A stretch of 64,000 nt of DNA from Sphingomonas pokkalii (GCF_003096275.1 NZ_QENQ01000001.1:2228731-2292730); one strand, 5' to 3'. Shown: positions 9,279-18,795, counted from the stretch's first letter. The notes: generated from the sequence alone by a model not told the origin. Translations and numbers: made by a program.

Positions 9279-10439
9279 ATGTTGCAGCCCCTGCCCACCA
9301 TCGCTCCAAATGGTTCCGCCCGCCCCCGCATCCGCGCGATCGACGCACTGCGCGGGCTGGTGATGCTGCTGATGCTGGTCGATCACACGCGCGAGGCGTT
9401 CTATTCGACGGTGTCGGTCGCCGATCCGCTCGGGCCGGACACGCCCAGGGCGCTGTTCCTCACCCGGCTGACCGCCCATTTCTGTGCCCCGGTGTTCGTG
9501 TTTCTAACCGGACTTGCAGCGTGGCTCTATGCGCAATCGCGAGGCGGCGCTGCGGCGGCCTCGGACTTTCTGTGGAAGCGCGGGCTGTTCCTGATCGCGC
9601 TGGAACTGTCCGTCATCAATTTCGCCTGGAGCTTCGATCTCACGCCGGCGATGCTGTACCTCCAGGTGATCTGGGTGATCGGGCTGTCGATGCTGGCGCT
9701 GGCCGTGCTCGTCCACCTGCCCCGCCCGGTGCTGATCGCGCTGGCGCTGGCGATCGTGCTGGGGCATAATCTGCTCGACGGCGTGCATGTCGCGGGCGAG
9801 CCCGGCCATGCGATCTGGGCGGTGCTGCACGAGCGCACCATCTTCGACCTGCCCTGGGGCTGGCGGCTGCGAATCAGCTATCCGCTGCTGCCATGGATCG
9901 GCGTGATCGCGCTGGGCTATGCGCTAGGGCCATGGTTCGCCGCCGAGGCGAACGGGACGGCCCGCCGGCGCGCGCTGACCCGACTCGGCCTTGCCGCGCT
10001 GGCGCTGTTCGTGCTGCTGCGGGCCACCAACATCTATGGCGATCTCCACCGCTGGCAGGCGGGCAAGGACGCGCTCGGCACCGCGCTCCAGTTCGTCAAC
10101 CTCACCAAATATCCGCCCTCGGCCGATTTCCTGCTGGCGACGCTGGGTGTGGGGCTGATCGTGCTGGCCGCGTTCGAACACCTGCCCGAGCGGGCGACCC
10201 GGCTGCTCGCGGTGCTGGGCGGAGCGCCGCTGTTCTTCTACCTGTTCCACCTCTATCTGCTGCGCGCACTGAACCTGGTTGCGGCCGACGCGCTGGGCGT
10301 CGACGGGCCGGTGAGCGTGCCCAATGTCGCAACGCTGTGGCTGCTTGCGGCCGTGGTGGCGGTGCCGTGCTGGTTCGCCACCCGCGCCTTCGGCCGCCTG
10401 AAGCGCGGCAGCGACGCGTGGTGGCTGCGCTACCTATAA
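9279..10439 (+). CDS. DUF1624 heparan-alpha-glucosaminide N-acetyltransferase-like membrane protein
   Basis: Polytopic membrane protein of about 386 residues. The opening RIRAIDALRGLVMLLMLVDHTREAF is the signature of the YeiB/DUF1624 family: a basic N-terminus, then DxxRGxxxxxMxxDH in the first membrane segment. Around ten hydrophobic segments follow. The conserved LPWIGVIALGYALG and the C-terminal APLFFYLFHLYLLR are typical. ATG at 9279 places the motif at the correct distance. Members are thought to acetylate sugars across the membrane; that activity is a family inference. It ends 6 bases into the convergent small membrane protein gene. Confidence 0.85.
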   Translation: MLQPLPTIAPNGSARPRIRAIDALRGLVMLLMLVDHTREAFYSTVSVADPLGPDTPRALFLTRLTAHFCAPVFVFLTGLAAWLYAQSRGGAAAASDFLWKRGLFLIALELSVINFAWSFDLTPAMLYLQVIWVIGLSMLALAVLVHLPRPVLIALALAIVLGHNLLDGVHVAGEPGHAIWAVLHERTIFDLPWGWRLRISYPLLPWIGVIALGYALGPWFAAEANGTARRRALTRLGLAALALFVLLRATNIYGDLHRWQAGKDALGTALQFVNLTKYPPSADFLLATLGVGLIVLAAFEHLPERATRLLAVLGGAPLFFYLFHLYLLRALNLVAADALGVDGPVSVPNVATLWLLAAVVAVPCWFATRAFGRLKRGSDAWWLRYL

Positions 10440-10694
10440 GTCCCCGCGCATCCGGCGTTGATGGTATTTCACCCGGACGGTGATGCCGAGGACCATGAGG
10501 AAGAAGGCCAGCGCCAGCACCGCCGCCGGCACCGCAACCGGCATCGGCAGCACCTTGGCCCTGAGCGCCGCGAGCAGCGCGCCGAGCACCGCCAGCCATA
10601 CCGCGCCCATCCGTAGCGGCCGGGCCACGGCGCGCAGTTCAGCCTGGTAGGCGGCGCGTTCGGCGGGGTCGTTCAGGCGCGGCGGGGTCGGCAT
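10434..10694 (-). CDS. Small membrane protein, unknown
   Basis: 86 residues: a charged N-terminal half ([21 protein letters not shown]) and two hydrophobic segments near residues 30-45 and 52-70, ending in a basic tail (RVKYHQRRMRGDL). The ATG at 10694 overlaps the end of the GNAT gene by 22 bases, so it is translated as the last gene of a three-gene unit with the AIM24 protein and the acetyltransferase. Its 3' end overlaps the convergent DUF1624 gene by 6 bases. No family recognised. Confidence 0.7.
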   Translation of the reverse strand: MPTPPRLNDPAERAAYQAELRAVARPLRMGAVWLAVLGALLAALRAKVLPMPVAVPAAVLALAFFLMVLGITVRVKYHQRRMRGDL

Positions 10695-11242
10695 GTCCAG
10701 TCTTCCTTCAACAGCCCGTAGAGCGTGGTGTCGCGGACGCCGATATGGGTTTCCCATTCGGCGCGCAGCACCCCTTCCAGCCGGAAGCCCAGCCGCTCGA
10801 GCAGCCGGCGCGAATACACATTGTCCGGGTCCGTGTCCGCAAAAACCCGTCGATAGTTCTCGGCGAGGAAGAGCTGGTCGAGGACGCAGGTCAGCGCCTC
10901 CTCGGCGATCCCCCGCCCCCAATGCGGCCGGGCGAGCAGATAGCCGATCTCGCTGACATGCCGGCGCTTCTCGTTGACCGCGACGAAGCCGATCGCGCTG
11001 TCGTCGCCCGTCAGCGTGATTGCCCAGTGGCGCCAGCCTTCCTCGTCCTCCTCGGCGAACCAGGCGCGGGTCTCGGCCAGGTCGGCATGGGGGGCGTGGT
11101 TCCACCAGCGCATCAGTTCCGCATCGGCATAGGCCGGGTGAAGAGCGTCGGCATCCCCGGCAACGAGCGGGCGCAACCGCAGCCGCGCGCTGCCCAGGAT
11201 CGGCGTGTCGGGCGCCTCGCCCTCAGGCTCAGCGATTGCCAC
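10673..11242 (-). CDS. GNAT acetyltransferase, RimJ/RimL type
   Basis: 189 residues. The acetyl-CoA binding region is visible: [19 protein letters not shown] (motif A, R-x-x-G-x-G/A) and [20 protein letters not shown] (motif B), the arrangement in the RimJ/RimL group that acetylates N-termini or antibiotics and small amines. Overlaps the AIM24 gene upstream by 14 bases and the small membrane protein downstream by 22, so translation is probably coupled. The substrate cannot be told from sequence. Confidence 0.88.
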   Translation of the reverse strand: MAIAEPEGEAPDTPILGSARLRLRPLVAGDADALHPAYADAELMRWWNHAPHADLAETRAWFAEEDEEGWRHWAITLTGDDSAIGFVAVNEKRRHVSEIGYLLARPHWGRGIAEEALTCVLDQLFLAENYRRVFADTDPDNVYSRRLLERLGFRLEGVLRAEWETHIGVRDTTLYGLLKEDWTCRPRRA

Positions 11243-12062
11243 CGATCAGGTCGCCAAGGCCGCCCAGCACCGAGCCTTCGCCGCGGCTTTGCCCGCCGCC
11301 CATGGCCGCCGCCGCCATCCGCCCGGCGAGCCGCGCGAAGGGCAGCGACTGGATCCACACCTTGCCCGGCCCCCGCAGGCGGGCGAAAAACACGCCTTCG
11401 CCGCCGAAGAACATGCTGCGCACGCCGCCCACCGAGACGAGATCGAAATCGATCGAGGACGTCAGCGCAGCGACGCAACCGGTATCGACGTGCAGTTCCT
11501 CGCCGGGCGCCAATTCGCGCTCGACCACGGTGCCGCCCATCTGGACGAACACCCAGCCATCGCCGTCCAGCCGCTGCATGATGAAGCCTTCGCCGCCGAA
11601 CAGGCCGGTCATCACCCGGCGCTGAAAGGCGATGCCGATCGAAACGCCCTTGGCCGCGGCGAGGAAGGCATCCTTCTGGCAGATCAGCGTACCGCCATAA
11701 TCGGACAGTCGCAGCGGCAGGATCGCGCCGGGCGTAGGCGAGGCGAAGGCGACGCGCGCCTTGCCATGGCCATTATGGGTGAACACGGTGGTGAACAGGC
11801 TTTCGCCCGTCACCAGCCTTTTGCCGGCGCCGAGCAGCTTGTCCATGAAGCCGCCGCCTTGCCCGCCGCTGCCGTCCCCGAATACCGTCGTCATGCCGAT
11901 CGCGGCATCCTTCCACACCATCGCGCCCGCTTCCGCGACGGCGCTTTCGCCGGGATCGAGTTCGATCTCGACGAACTGGAGCTCCTGCCCCTTGATCTCG
12001 AAATCGATATCGTCGGCGCTGCCATCACGACGGTGATGCGTCCAGGGGCTTGCGGGCGGCAT
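11229..12062 (-). CDS. AIM24 family protein (TIGR00266)
   Basis: 277 residues, beta-rich and glycine-rich, like the bacterial AIM24/TIGR00266 family: IEIKGQ-type opening ([23 protein letters not shown]), [10 protein letters not shown], the central [22 protein letters not shown], and [34 protein letters not shown]. Biochemical role is not established; the mitochondrial relative affects inner-membrane architecture. The tail is poly-Gly/Ala ([14 protein letters not shown]). First gene of an overlapping unit with GNAT and a small membrane protein. Confidence 0.85.
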   Translation of the reverse strand: MPPASPWTHHRRDGSADDIDFEIKGQELQFVEIELDPGESAVAEAGAMVWKDAAIGMTTVFGDGSGGQGGGFMDKLLGAGKRLVTGESLFTTVFTHNGHGKARVAFASPTPGAILPLRLSDYGGTLICQKDAFLAAAKGVSIGIAFQRRVMTGLFGGEGFIMQRLDGDGWVFVQMGGTVVERELAPGEELHVDTGCVAALTSSIDFDLVSVGGVRSMFFGGEGVFFARLRGPGKVWIQSLPFARLAGRMAAAAMGGGQSRGEGSVLGGLGDLIGGNR

Positions 12063-12194
12063 AGGAAACTCTCCATCCTCTCGTTGCTGCCGATTACTAC
12101 ACCAATGGCCGCGAGAGGCGAGCCCCCGCCATCGCCCTTGATCGCGCGGGCTAGCCGGGCCATGTGCCCGACGACGCAATGGGAGTTTGGATGC

Positions 12195-13196
12195 ATGGAC
12201 GCGCGTAACGGCATTGGCGGCAGCCTGACGGGCCTGGACCTGCGCGCCGAAATCGATCGGCTGCGCAAGGAGCGCAATGCCGTGATCCTCGCCCATTATT
12301 ATCAGAAGCCGGAGCTGCAGGATCTGGCCGACTTCGTCGGTGACAGCCTGGATCTGAGCCGCAAGGCGGCGGAGACGGATGCGGACGTGATCGCGTTCTG
12401 CGGCGTGCGCTTCATGGCGGAAACCGCCAAGATCCTCTCCCCCGACAAGATCGTGGTGCTGCCGGACATGGATGCCGGATGCAGCCTGGAAGACAGCTGC
12501 CCGCCAGACCAGTTCGCCGCCTTCCGCGCGCAGCACCCCGATCACATCGCGCTGACCTATATCAATTGCTCGACCGAGGTGAAGGCGCTCAGCGACATCA
12601 TCGTCACCAGCTCTTCGGCCGAAAAGATCCTGGCGCAGATCCCGGCCGACCAGAAGATCATCTTCGGCCCCGATCGCAACCTGGGCGGCTACCTCCAGCG
12701 CAAGAGCGGGCGCGAGATGCTGCTGTGGCCGGGCGTGTGCATCGTCCACGAAGCATTCAGCGAAACCGAACTGCTGAAACTGAAGGCCGAACATCCCGGC
12801 GCGCCGATCGCCGCGCATCCGGAATGCCCGCCCTTCATCCTGGACCATGCCGACTATGTCGGATCGACCAAGGGTATATTGGATTTCTCCAAGACGATCC
12901 CCGGCGACACGCTGATCGTCGCGACCGAGCCGCACATCATCCACCAGATGCAGAAGGCGATGCCGGAGAAGCAGTTCATCGGAGCCCCCGGCGCCGACGG
13001 CAACTGCAATTGCAACATCTGCCCGTACATGGCGCTCAACACGATGGAGAAACTGTATCTGGCGCTGCGCGATCTGACCCCGCGGGTTGAGATCGAGGAA
13101 GGGCTGCGCCTGCGCGCCAAGCAGAGCCTGGACCGGATGCTCGACATGGCCGGCGGCACCGTCGGCAAGGGCGACCTGGGCCCGCGCCAAGGCTGA
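12195..13196 (+). CDS. nadA: Quinolinate synthase
   Basis: Condenses iminoaspartate with dihydroxyacetone phosphate to quinolinate, the precursor of NAD. 333 residues, the short NadA form. The three 4Fe-4S ligands are visible: Cys69 in [15 protein letters not shown], a Cys in the middle region and the C-terminal Cys in [14 protein letters not shown]. Other conserved stretches are [21 protein letters not shown] and [12 protein letters not shown]. The ATG at 12195 is preceded by GGGAG; nearby earlier ATGs are out of frame. First gene of a NAD cluster with the downstream regulator and nadC. nadB is not in the window. Confidence 0.95.
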   Translation: MDARNGIGGSLTGLDLRAEIDRLRKERNAVILAHYYQKPELQDLADFVGDSLDLSRKAAETDADVIAFCGVRFMAETAKILSPDKIVVLPDMDAGCSLEDSCPPDQFAAFRAQHPDHIALTYINCSTEVKALSDIIVTSSSAEKILAQIPADQKIIFGPDRNLGGYLQRKSGREMLLWPGVCIVHEAFSETELLKLKAEHPGAPIAAHPECPPFILDHADYVGSTKGILDFSKTIPGDTLIVATEPHIIHQMQKAMPEKQFIGAPGADGNCNCNICPYMALNTMEKLYLALRDLTPRVEIEEGLRLRAKQSLDRMLDMAGGTVGKGDLGPRQG

Positions 13197-13351
13197 TCCG
13201 TTCAAGGCTGATACAACTGGCACCCGGTACGGCCGGGAGGGCGTCGACGCGCGACCGGATGGGCAGTAGAAACGAGGTGCAAACCTTGGCACAACTACCC
13301 GGAAGAGGTGGTGCTGCCGTCGCGCCGACTCGTTCTGGGCCATGATCGTCG

Positions 13352-14314
13352 ATGCAGGATACATCGCCAGCCGCCATCGCCAGCAGTCGCGAAGCTTCGC
13401 CGCTTCCGCGGGCGCGAATGATGGCGCGGCTGATCACCGAGATGCAGATGACGATGATCGCCGCGGGTGCCCGAGCCCTGCACGGCGATCTCGATCGCGC
13501 GATCGTGTTCATGGTGGTGGCGAGGATCAGCGACATGTCGGCGGGCGATCAGTCGACCGACGATCGGCAGGCCGCCCACGCGATCAGCATCAATGCGCTG
13601 GCCACGTCGCTCAACCGGCCGTTCGAAACGATGCGGCGGCATATTCACGCGCTGTGCGACATGGGTCTTTGCGCACGCGGCCCCGGCGGGGTCACCGTGC
13701 CCGAACGGGTGCAGACGCGGCCGGAAATCGCGGCACTGTTCCGCACCTGCCACGATGCGCTGGTGCGGCTGGCCGAAGACCTTGCCGAATTCAACTTCCC
13801 GCTGCCGGAAACACGGGCGCATCGCCGCTATAGCTGGCAGGCCGGGCTCACGGCGGCGCATGATATCCTGCTGACCGGCATCGAATTCCATGCCCATCGC
13901 TTCCAAAGCTGGACGGACATGGTGATGGCGCACGCGATCATGTGCGCCAATTCCAGGCCCTTCACCTATGATCGCGCAGTATCTCAGGCGTATGCCGAAT
14001 CCAGCAATCTGCCGCCCGATACGCTGCGCCAGCCGGTATCGACCGGCGCGATTGCGCGCACGCTGGGTGTGCCGGTTTCGACCGCACATCGCCGTGTTGC
14101 CGTAATGGTCGATTCGGGATTCCTCGTCCGGCGCCGCCGCGGCGTGATGCTGGCCGATTCGGTGCTGAGCGATCCCGATCGGATCGCGGAGACCCGCACC
14201 GCCCTGCTCCATACCCGCCAGATTCTGATCCGGCTGGCCGCCGCCGGATTCCGCTTCACCGATCCTGCCGCCTGCTATCTCGACGGGCGGCCGGAACTGG
14301 TGCCATTCGCATAG
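13352..14314 (+). CDS. Probable transcriptional regulator with two winged-helix domains, between nadA and nadC
   Basis: 320 residues, no named family recognised. Two regions look like winged helix-turn-helix domains: about 78-118 (ISINALATSLNRPFETMRRHIHALCDMGL) and about 228-270 (VSTGAIARTLGVPVSTAHRRVAVMVDSGF), each with a following strand-turn-strand wing (CARGPGGVTVP and VRRRRGVMLAD). The middle is helical (residues 130-220). It lies on the same strand, 155 bases after nadA and 32 bases before nadC. The position suggests control of NAD synthesis; that is inference only, since known NAD regulators (NrtR, NiaR, NadR, NadQ) do not obviously match. Confidence 0.72.
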   Translation: MQDTSPAAIASSREASPLPRARMMARLITEMQMTMIAAGARALHGDLDRAIVFMVVARISDMSAGDQSTDDRQAAHAISINALATSLNRPFETMRRHIHALCDMGLCARGPGGVTVPERVQTRPEIAALFRTCHDALVRLAEDLAEFNFPLPETRAHRRYSWQAGLTAAHDILLTGIEFHAHRFQSWTDMVMAHAIMCANSRPFTYDRAVSQAYAESSNLPPDTLRQPVSTGAIARTLGVPVSTAHRRVAVMVDSGFLVRRRRGVMLADSVLSDPDRIAETRTALLHTRQILIRLAAAGFRFTDPAACYLDGRPELVPFA

Positions 14315-14346
14315 ACGCGAACCGCATCGGCTTTTACAGCGCAGCC

Positions 14347-15192
14347 ATGTCCTTCGCGCTTCCCCATTTCGATTGCGACGCCTTCGTCCGCGCCACCCTT
14401 GCCGAGGATCTGGGCGATGGCGGCGACGTCACCTGCGCCGCGGTGATTCCGCCCGACGCGCGCTTCGCCGGCGCGATGGACAGCCGCGATCCCATCACCG
14501 TCGCGGGTCTGCCGATCGCCGAGGCGTTCTTCCGCGCACTGGACCCTGCCGTACGAATCGAACGGCTGGCGGCGGACGGGGACCAGGTGGCGCCGGGTAC
14601 CGAACTGCTCCGCCTGCAGGGCCTGGCGCGCGCGATGCTCACCGCCGAACGCTCGGCGCTGAACACCGTGCAGCACCTCAGCGGCATCGCCACGCTGACA
14701 CGCCGCTATGTCGACGCCATCGCCGGCACCGGGGCGACGCTGCTCGATACCCGCAAGACGCTGCCCGGGCTGCGCGTGCTCGAGAAATATGCCACGCGCA
14801 TGGGCGGCGCGACCAATCACCGCATGGGCCTGTGGGATGCGGCGATGATCAAGGACAACCATGTCGCGGTCGCGGGATCGGTGGAAACCGCCGTCGCCCG
14901 CGCCGTTGCCGCCGGAATCGCGCGGATCATCGTCGAGGTCGACCGTATCGACCAGATCGCACCCGCCCTTCGTGCCGGGGCGACACACCTGCTGCTCGAC
15001 AACATGCCCCCGCCCGTCCTGCGCGACGCGGTGACGCTGGTCGCCGGGCGCGTGCCGACCGAGGCATCCGGGGGCGTGAACCTCGACACGATCCGCGCGA
15101 TCGCCGAAACCGGCGTCACCTATATCAGTGTCGGCCGGCTGACCCAATCGGCACCGGCGGCCGATATCGGCCTCGATTTCGCGGCGCTGTGA
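14347..15192 (+). CDS. nadC: Nicotinate-nucleotide pyrophosphorylase (carboxylating)
   Basis: Quinolinate phosphoribosyltransferase: quinolinate + PRPP gives nicotinate mononucleotide, CO2 and PPi. 281 residues. Family motifs: LAEDLGDGGDVT at the N-terminus, TAERSALNTVQHLSGIAT, the TRKTLPGLRVLEKYA substrate-binding segment, NHRMGLWDAAMIKDNH, and the C-terminal EASGGVNLDTIRAIAETGV with YISVGRLTQSAPAADIGLDF. It follows nadA and the wHTH gene on the same strand and is followed after 14 bases by RNase T2. Confidence 0.95.
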   Translation: MSFALPHFDCDAFVRATLAEDLGDGGDVTCAAVIPPDARFAGAMDSRDPITVAGLPIAEAFFRALDPAVRIERLAADGDQVAPGTELLRLQGLARAMLTAERSALNTVQHLSGIATLTRRYVDAIAGTGATLLDTRKTLPGLRVLEKYATRMGGATNHRMGLWDAAMIKDNHVAVAGSVETAVARAVAAGIARIIVEVDRIDQIAPALRAGATHLLLDNMPPPVLRDAVTLVAGRVPTEASGGVNLDTIRAIAETGVTYISVGRLTQSAPAADIGLDFAAL

Positions 15193-15206
15193 AGGAAGGA
15201 ATGGGC

Positions 15207-15917
15207 ATGAAGACGCTTGTGGCGGGCTTGGCCATGGTTGCGGCACTGTTGCCGGGCGCCGCATGGGCGCAGGCGCAGATGTGCGTGGTGCCGGGCAAGG
15301 TCGAACGGCCCCGGCCGGACCTGCCGAGCGCCAAGGAGCCGCAGCGGATCCTGCCGATCGGAAGCTACACGCTCGCGCTCACCTGGAGCCCCGGCTATTG
15401 CCGCGCGCATGGCGACGAACCCGGCCGCGCCTTCCAATGCGGCGGCGACAATCGCTTCGGCTTCACCCTGCACGGGCTGTGGCCGGACGGACGCGGCAAG
15501 CTGTGGCCGCAATATTGCCAGCGCACCGACATCCTGCCGCCCGCGCTGATCGCCAAGACGATGTGCGCCACCCCCTCGGCACAGTTGATCCAGCATGAAT
15601 GGGCCAAGCACGGCACCTGCATGAAGACGACGCCGCAGGCCTATTTCCAGCGCTCCACGACCCTGTACGCAGCGATACGCTACCCGGACATGGACGCGCT
15701 GTCGCGCGGCGATCTGACGGTGGGCGCGTTCAAACAGGCGTTCGCCGCGAAGAACCGGGCAATCCCGGCCAGCGCCATCCGGGTGACGACGACGCGCGAC
15801 GGCTGGCTGGACGAACTGTGGCTCTGCCTCGACACCCGCTTCCGCTACCGCCGCTGCGAAGCCGGCACCGGCGGCGCGCCGGACGATGCGGCGCTGAAGA
15901 TCTGGCGGGGGCGGTAA
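15207..15917 (+). CDS. Secreted ribonuclease T2
   Basis: Endoribonuclease giving 2',3'-cyclic phosphates, exported by an N-terminal signal (MKTLVAGLAMVAALLPGAAWAQ). Both catalytic segments are present: CAS I as FTLHGLWPDG and CAS II as HEWAKHGTC. Several cysteines suit periplasmic disulphides. 236 residues. The ATG at 15207 has GGAAGGA 6-8 bases upstream; the ATG six bases earlier is too close to the ribosome site. It is 14 bases after nadC, so probably co-transcribed. That could link RNA scavenging to nucleotide supply, but no direct link is shown. Confidence 0.93.
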   Translation: MKTLVAGLAMVAALLPGAAWAQAQMCVVPGKVERPRPDLPSAKEPQRILPIGSYTLALTWSPGYCRAHGDEPGRAFQCGGDNRFGFTLHGLWPDGRGKLWPQYCQRTDILPPALIAKTMCATPSAQLIQHEWAKHGTCMKTTPQAYFQRSTTLYAAIRYPDMDALSRGDLTVGAFKQAFAAKNRAIPASAIRVTTTRDGWLDELWLCLDTRFRYRRCEAGTGGAPDDAALKIWRGR

Positions 15918-16161
15918 GGGCAGCGATACGCTTCCGAAAACGGTCCTTCGGTCAGCACGGCCATTCCCGGTTTTCCTCTCCGAGCAGAAATTCCGGAGAA
16001 TCCGCCGGGAACCGATTCTGGTACGGCGAAACCCGCCAGCGGCTGCCAGCCTAAGCGGTGGGGCAAATTCTTCACCCCGCATTCCCCTTCGGGATCGTGA
16101 CGGGCCAGGTTGCCGTCCGGGGATGGGCGCGGCATGTTGGACGTACCCGGAGGGAACGGTA

Positions 16162-16299
16162 ATGGAGACGCGCGCCGCATCGTCCAAGGATGCCGAGGGA
16201 ATGGGCCAGGTGCTTCGCGAGATCATCGCGCATACTGGCCGCCAGCGCCCAAGCGACGTTGCGTTTGTGATGGGCCGCTACATCGCCGATCCTATCTCA
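16162..16299 (+). pseudogene. Truncated GNAT acetyltransferase N-terminus
   Basis: An ATG with a good GGAGGGA ribosome site opens METRAASSKDAEGMGQVL, then REIIAHTGRQRPSDVAFVMGRYIADP. This resembles the first 45 residues of small GNAT acetyltransferases (ADAxGMxxVLxEIIAxTG). After the IADP segment the frame continues antisense into the 3' end of the DUF4112 gene and no acetyl-CoA motif follows. Best read as a gene whose 3' two thirds were deleted. It could also be a chimeric ORF that is still translated; the boundary near 16299 is approximate. Confidence 0.5.
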
Positions 16300-16716
16300 C
16301 AGATCGATCACCTGGCTCGCCGGGTGGTGCTTGTCGAGATAGCGCTTGATCAGCCGCACGTTTCGGGTGTTCGACCGGAAGAAATAATCGGGAATCGCGC
16401 CCACGAACGGGATCATCCCCAGCGCCCAGTCGACCCCGATATTGCCGGCCATGCGCGCGATGGTGCGTTTGGGCATGCCCAGGTTGCGCGCCTCCCAGGC
16501 GAGATAGGCGCCCATCGCCGCGGCCACGCTGGGGCCGACACCGGGTACGAAATCCAGCAGCACGTCCAGCCCTATTTTCCGGCGCAGGCCGGGAATCGTC
16601 AGGCTGCGCTCGAGCAGATATTCCATCGCCTCGATGCGCTGGCGCACTGCCGCCGCGTCCCTGCCCATCGGCACGCGACCGACAAAGCCTGCTTCCAACC
16701 GCTTTGCGCGCACCAT
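16297..16716 (-). CDS. DUF4112 membrane protein
   Basis: 139 residues. The core LERSLTIPGLRRKIGLDVLLDFVPGVGPSVAAAMGAYL, then the IGVDWALGMIPFVGAIPDYFFRSNTRNVRLIKRYL segment is the DUF4112 signature: two short hydrophobic hairpins each with a D-x-x-P-x-x-G motif. Function unknown. The start ATG at 16716 lies 11 bases after the stop of the solute-binding lipoprotein gene, so the two form a unit. Its last bases abut the truncated GNAT fragment from the other strand. Confidence 0.85.
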   Translation of the reverse strand: MVRAKRLEAGFVGRVPMGRDAAAVRQRIEAMEYLLERSLTIPGLRRKIGLDVLLDFVPGVGPSVAAAMGAYLAWEARNLGMPKRTIARMAGNIGVDWALGMIPFVGAIPDYFFRSNTRNVRLIKRYLDKHHPASQVIDL

Positions 16717-16727
16717 GGCCCGTTCCC

Positions 16728-18191
16728 TCACTCCTTGCGGAGGTGGTTCAACGGGTGCCAGGCGCGCGCGTTCCCCCGCCAGGCGCTCAGCCGCAGCGCA
16801 ACGATCGAATAGCGCAGCGGCTGCGCGATCGGCAGGAAGGATACATCGCTCGCCAGCATCGCATCGGCCTCTGCGATGCGATGGGTGCGGTTGTAGAGAT
16901 CCGGGGCATCGCGTGCCGCCGCGATCAGCGTCGCGGCATCCTCCGAACAGGCGCGGCAGGCAGTGGCGAGATACCATCGGCCGCTGTCGTAGGGAGCGAC
17001 GGCGTCGATCAGTTCCAAATCGGCCTGCGGGTCGCCGAGTCCGACGCGACGCGGGGTGATTCCCACCGCGATCAGCGAGGCCGCAAGATGCCCCCAGACC
17101 AACGTCGCCCCCGGCCCTGCGGGCAGCGCGAGCGCGATCTCCACCGGCCCGCGATGCACCGCCTGCCATTCGCGCACGCGCTGTGCCGCCAGCGCCTGGC
17201 GCGCATCGGGGGGCACTGTCGCCCAGGCGGCCGGCGCAGGCGGGGCGGCGGAATCGAGCTGTGCCGGCAGGATCGTCTCGGCCGTCGTCCAATTCGGGGC
17301 GATCGCGCTGGTCAGGTCCGCCCGATTGATCGCCATCGCGACGGCGGCACGATTCTGGGGCGTGGAAAGAAAGCCGTCGCGGCGCAGCACCGCGAGCCCG
17401 AACAGGCCCATGGCGGGATCGAAACGGATATTCTCAGGCGCGATCCCCGCCTGTTCGACGATCGGCCAGTCGAGCACGCTGCCGCCCAGCACCAGATCCG
17501 ATGCCCCCGCGCGGAAGCGCGCAATGGCCGCGGCAGCCCATTCCCCGCGCAGCCGCACATGCTGTTCGGGCGCGGGCTTGGCGGCGGGATCGTCGCCCGG
17601 CTCCTCCATCGGGCGGAGCAGCAGGCCGTCGCGCTGGCCGGGCATGATTCGAAACGGCCCGGCGCCACCGATGGCACGGCCGCGGGCCACCGACAGTTCG
17701 GGCTGGGCGAACAGGTTGAGCAGATCCGGGCGCGGATGCTTCAGCCGCACTTCGATCACCTGCGGCGTCATCTCGACGATCTCGTCGATCACTGCCAAAT
17801 GCGGGCCCAGCCGGCCGCTGCCATGCGCCGCGACCGCCCGCCGCAGCGCACGAACGATTTCCTCCGCCGTTACCGGCTGGCCATTGGCCCAGCGCGCCTC
17901 GCCCAGCCGAAAGATATAGCTGCGGGCATCGTCGAACACGTTCCAGCGCGCCGCCAGCGCCGGCTCGATCTGGCCGTTCGCATCATAGCGGACCAGCCCC
18001 TGCGCCGTCGCCGCGAGTGCCACGGCCTGGGCCCCGTCGATCCCCTTCGATGCAGGATCGACCAGCAGGTCCGCGCTGCCGATCGCGCTTACGACCACCG
18101 GCGTATCGTCCTTCCGCCGGCCTTCGGGCGCGCAGGCGGTGCCGGCCAGAGCGATCGCGATCAGGGGAAAGAGCGGGCGGACCATCGGCAC
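16728..18191 (-). CDS. Family 5 extracellular solute-binding lipoprotein
   Basis: 487 residues with a lipoprotein signal (LIAIALAGTAC) and the peptide/nickel solute-binding fold: AQGLVRYDANGQIEPALAARW, YIFRLGEARWANGQPVTAEEIVRALR, and late in the chain APYDSGRWYLATACRAC. Expected to deliver peptides to an ABC importer, but no permease or ATPase gene is near, and the protein is shorter and more degenerate than DppA/OppA. It may be an orphan receptor or envelope chaperone-like protein. ATG 18185 (MVRPL) is an alternative start. Followed at once by the DUF4112 gene. Confidence 0.8.
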   Translation of the reverse strand: MPMVRPLFPLIAIALAGTACAPEGRRKDDTPVVVSAIGSADLLVDPASKGIDGAQAVALAATAQGLVRYDANGQIEPALAARWNVFDDARSYIFRLGEARWANGQPVTAEEIVRALRRAVAAHGSGRLGPHLAVIDEIVEMTPQVIEVRLKHPRPDLLNLFAQPELSVARGRAIGGAGPFRIMPGQRDGLLLRPMEEPGDDPAAKPAPEQHVRLRGEWAAAAIARFRAGASDLVLGGSVLDWPIVEQAGIAPENIRFDPAMGLFGLAVLRRDGFLSTPQNRAAVAMAINRADLTSAIAPNWTTAETILPAQLDSAAPPAPAAWATVPPDARQALAAQRVREWQAVHRGPVEIALALPAGPGATLVWGHLAASLIAVGITPRRVGLGDPQADLELIDAVAPYDSGRWYLATACRACSEDAATLIAAARDAPDLYNRTHRIAEADAMLASDVSFLPIAQPLRYSIVALRLSAWRGNARAWHPLNHLRKE

Positions 18192-18291
18192 TTCCGAAGC
18201 AACGGACCCGCCAACCTCTATGGTAGCGCGCCTGCACTGCCAACCCCCGCTATGGCTTTCACGGCACGGCGCCGGCCTGTACGATGGCGTG

Positions 18292-18795
18292 ATGGTGTTT
18301 TCCCGGTTCCGAAGCTCGCCCGTCGTCGCCGCCGCGATCGCAGGCGCGTTGCGCGGCTATCTGGCGATCCGCACGGTCGGCTGGTTCGTCACCCGGCCCC
18401 AGACCCGCGGCGTCCGCGCGATCGCGCTGACGGCAACGGGCGCGGTGATTCTCGTCCGGCACAGCTATCTGCCCGGCTGGCACCTGCCGGGCGGCGGCCA
18501 GGCACGCAGCGAAACGGCCGAAGCCGCGCTGCTGCGCGAACTGCGGGAGGAAATCGGCATGGTAACCCATGGCCCGGTGCGCCTGCTCGGCGAACTCGCC
18601 CATCGCCCCAACTATCGGCGCGACACGGTTACGCTGGCGGTGGTGGAGGCGATAGACTTCGCCTTTCAGCCCTCGCTGGAAATCACCGATGCCGTGGCGT
18701 TCGATCCCGACGACCTTCCCGCAGGCACCACGTCGGCGACGCGACGACGCATCGCCGAATGGCGCGCGGCAAGGCCGCCGGCACCGAACTGGTAG
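18292..18795 (+). CDS. Nudix hydrolase
   Basis: 167 residues with a complete Nudix box, GGGQARSETAEAALLRELRE followed by EIGM (G-x5-E-x7-REUxEExGU), at about residues 68-91. It hydrolyses nucleoside diphosphate-linked compounds; substrate unknown. The N-terminus (MVFSRFRSSPVVAAAIAGALRGYLAIRTVGWFVTRPQTRG) is longer than in minimal Nudix proteins and hydrophobic enough to touch the membrane. The start is ATG 18292; a GTG directly before it is also open. It runs towards the tRNA-Leu gene on the other strand. Confidence 0.88.
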   Translation: MVFSRFRSSPVVAAAIAGALRGYLAIRTVGWFVTRPQTRGVRAIALTATGAVILVRHSYLPGWHLPGGGQARSETAEAALLRELREEIGMVTHGPVRLLGELAHRPNYRRDTVTLAVVEAIDFAFQPSLEITDAVAFDPDDLPAGTTSATRRRIAEWRAARPPAPNW

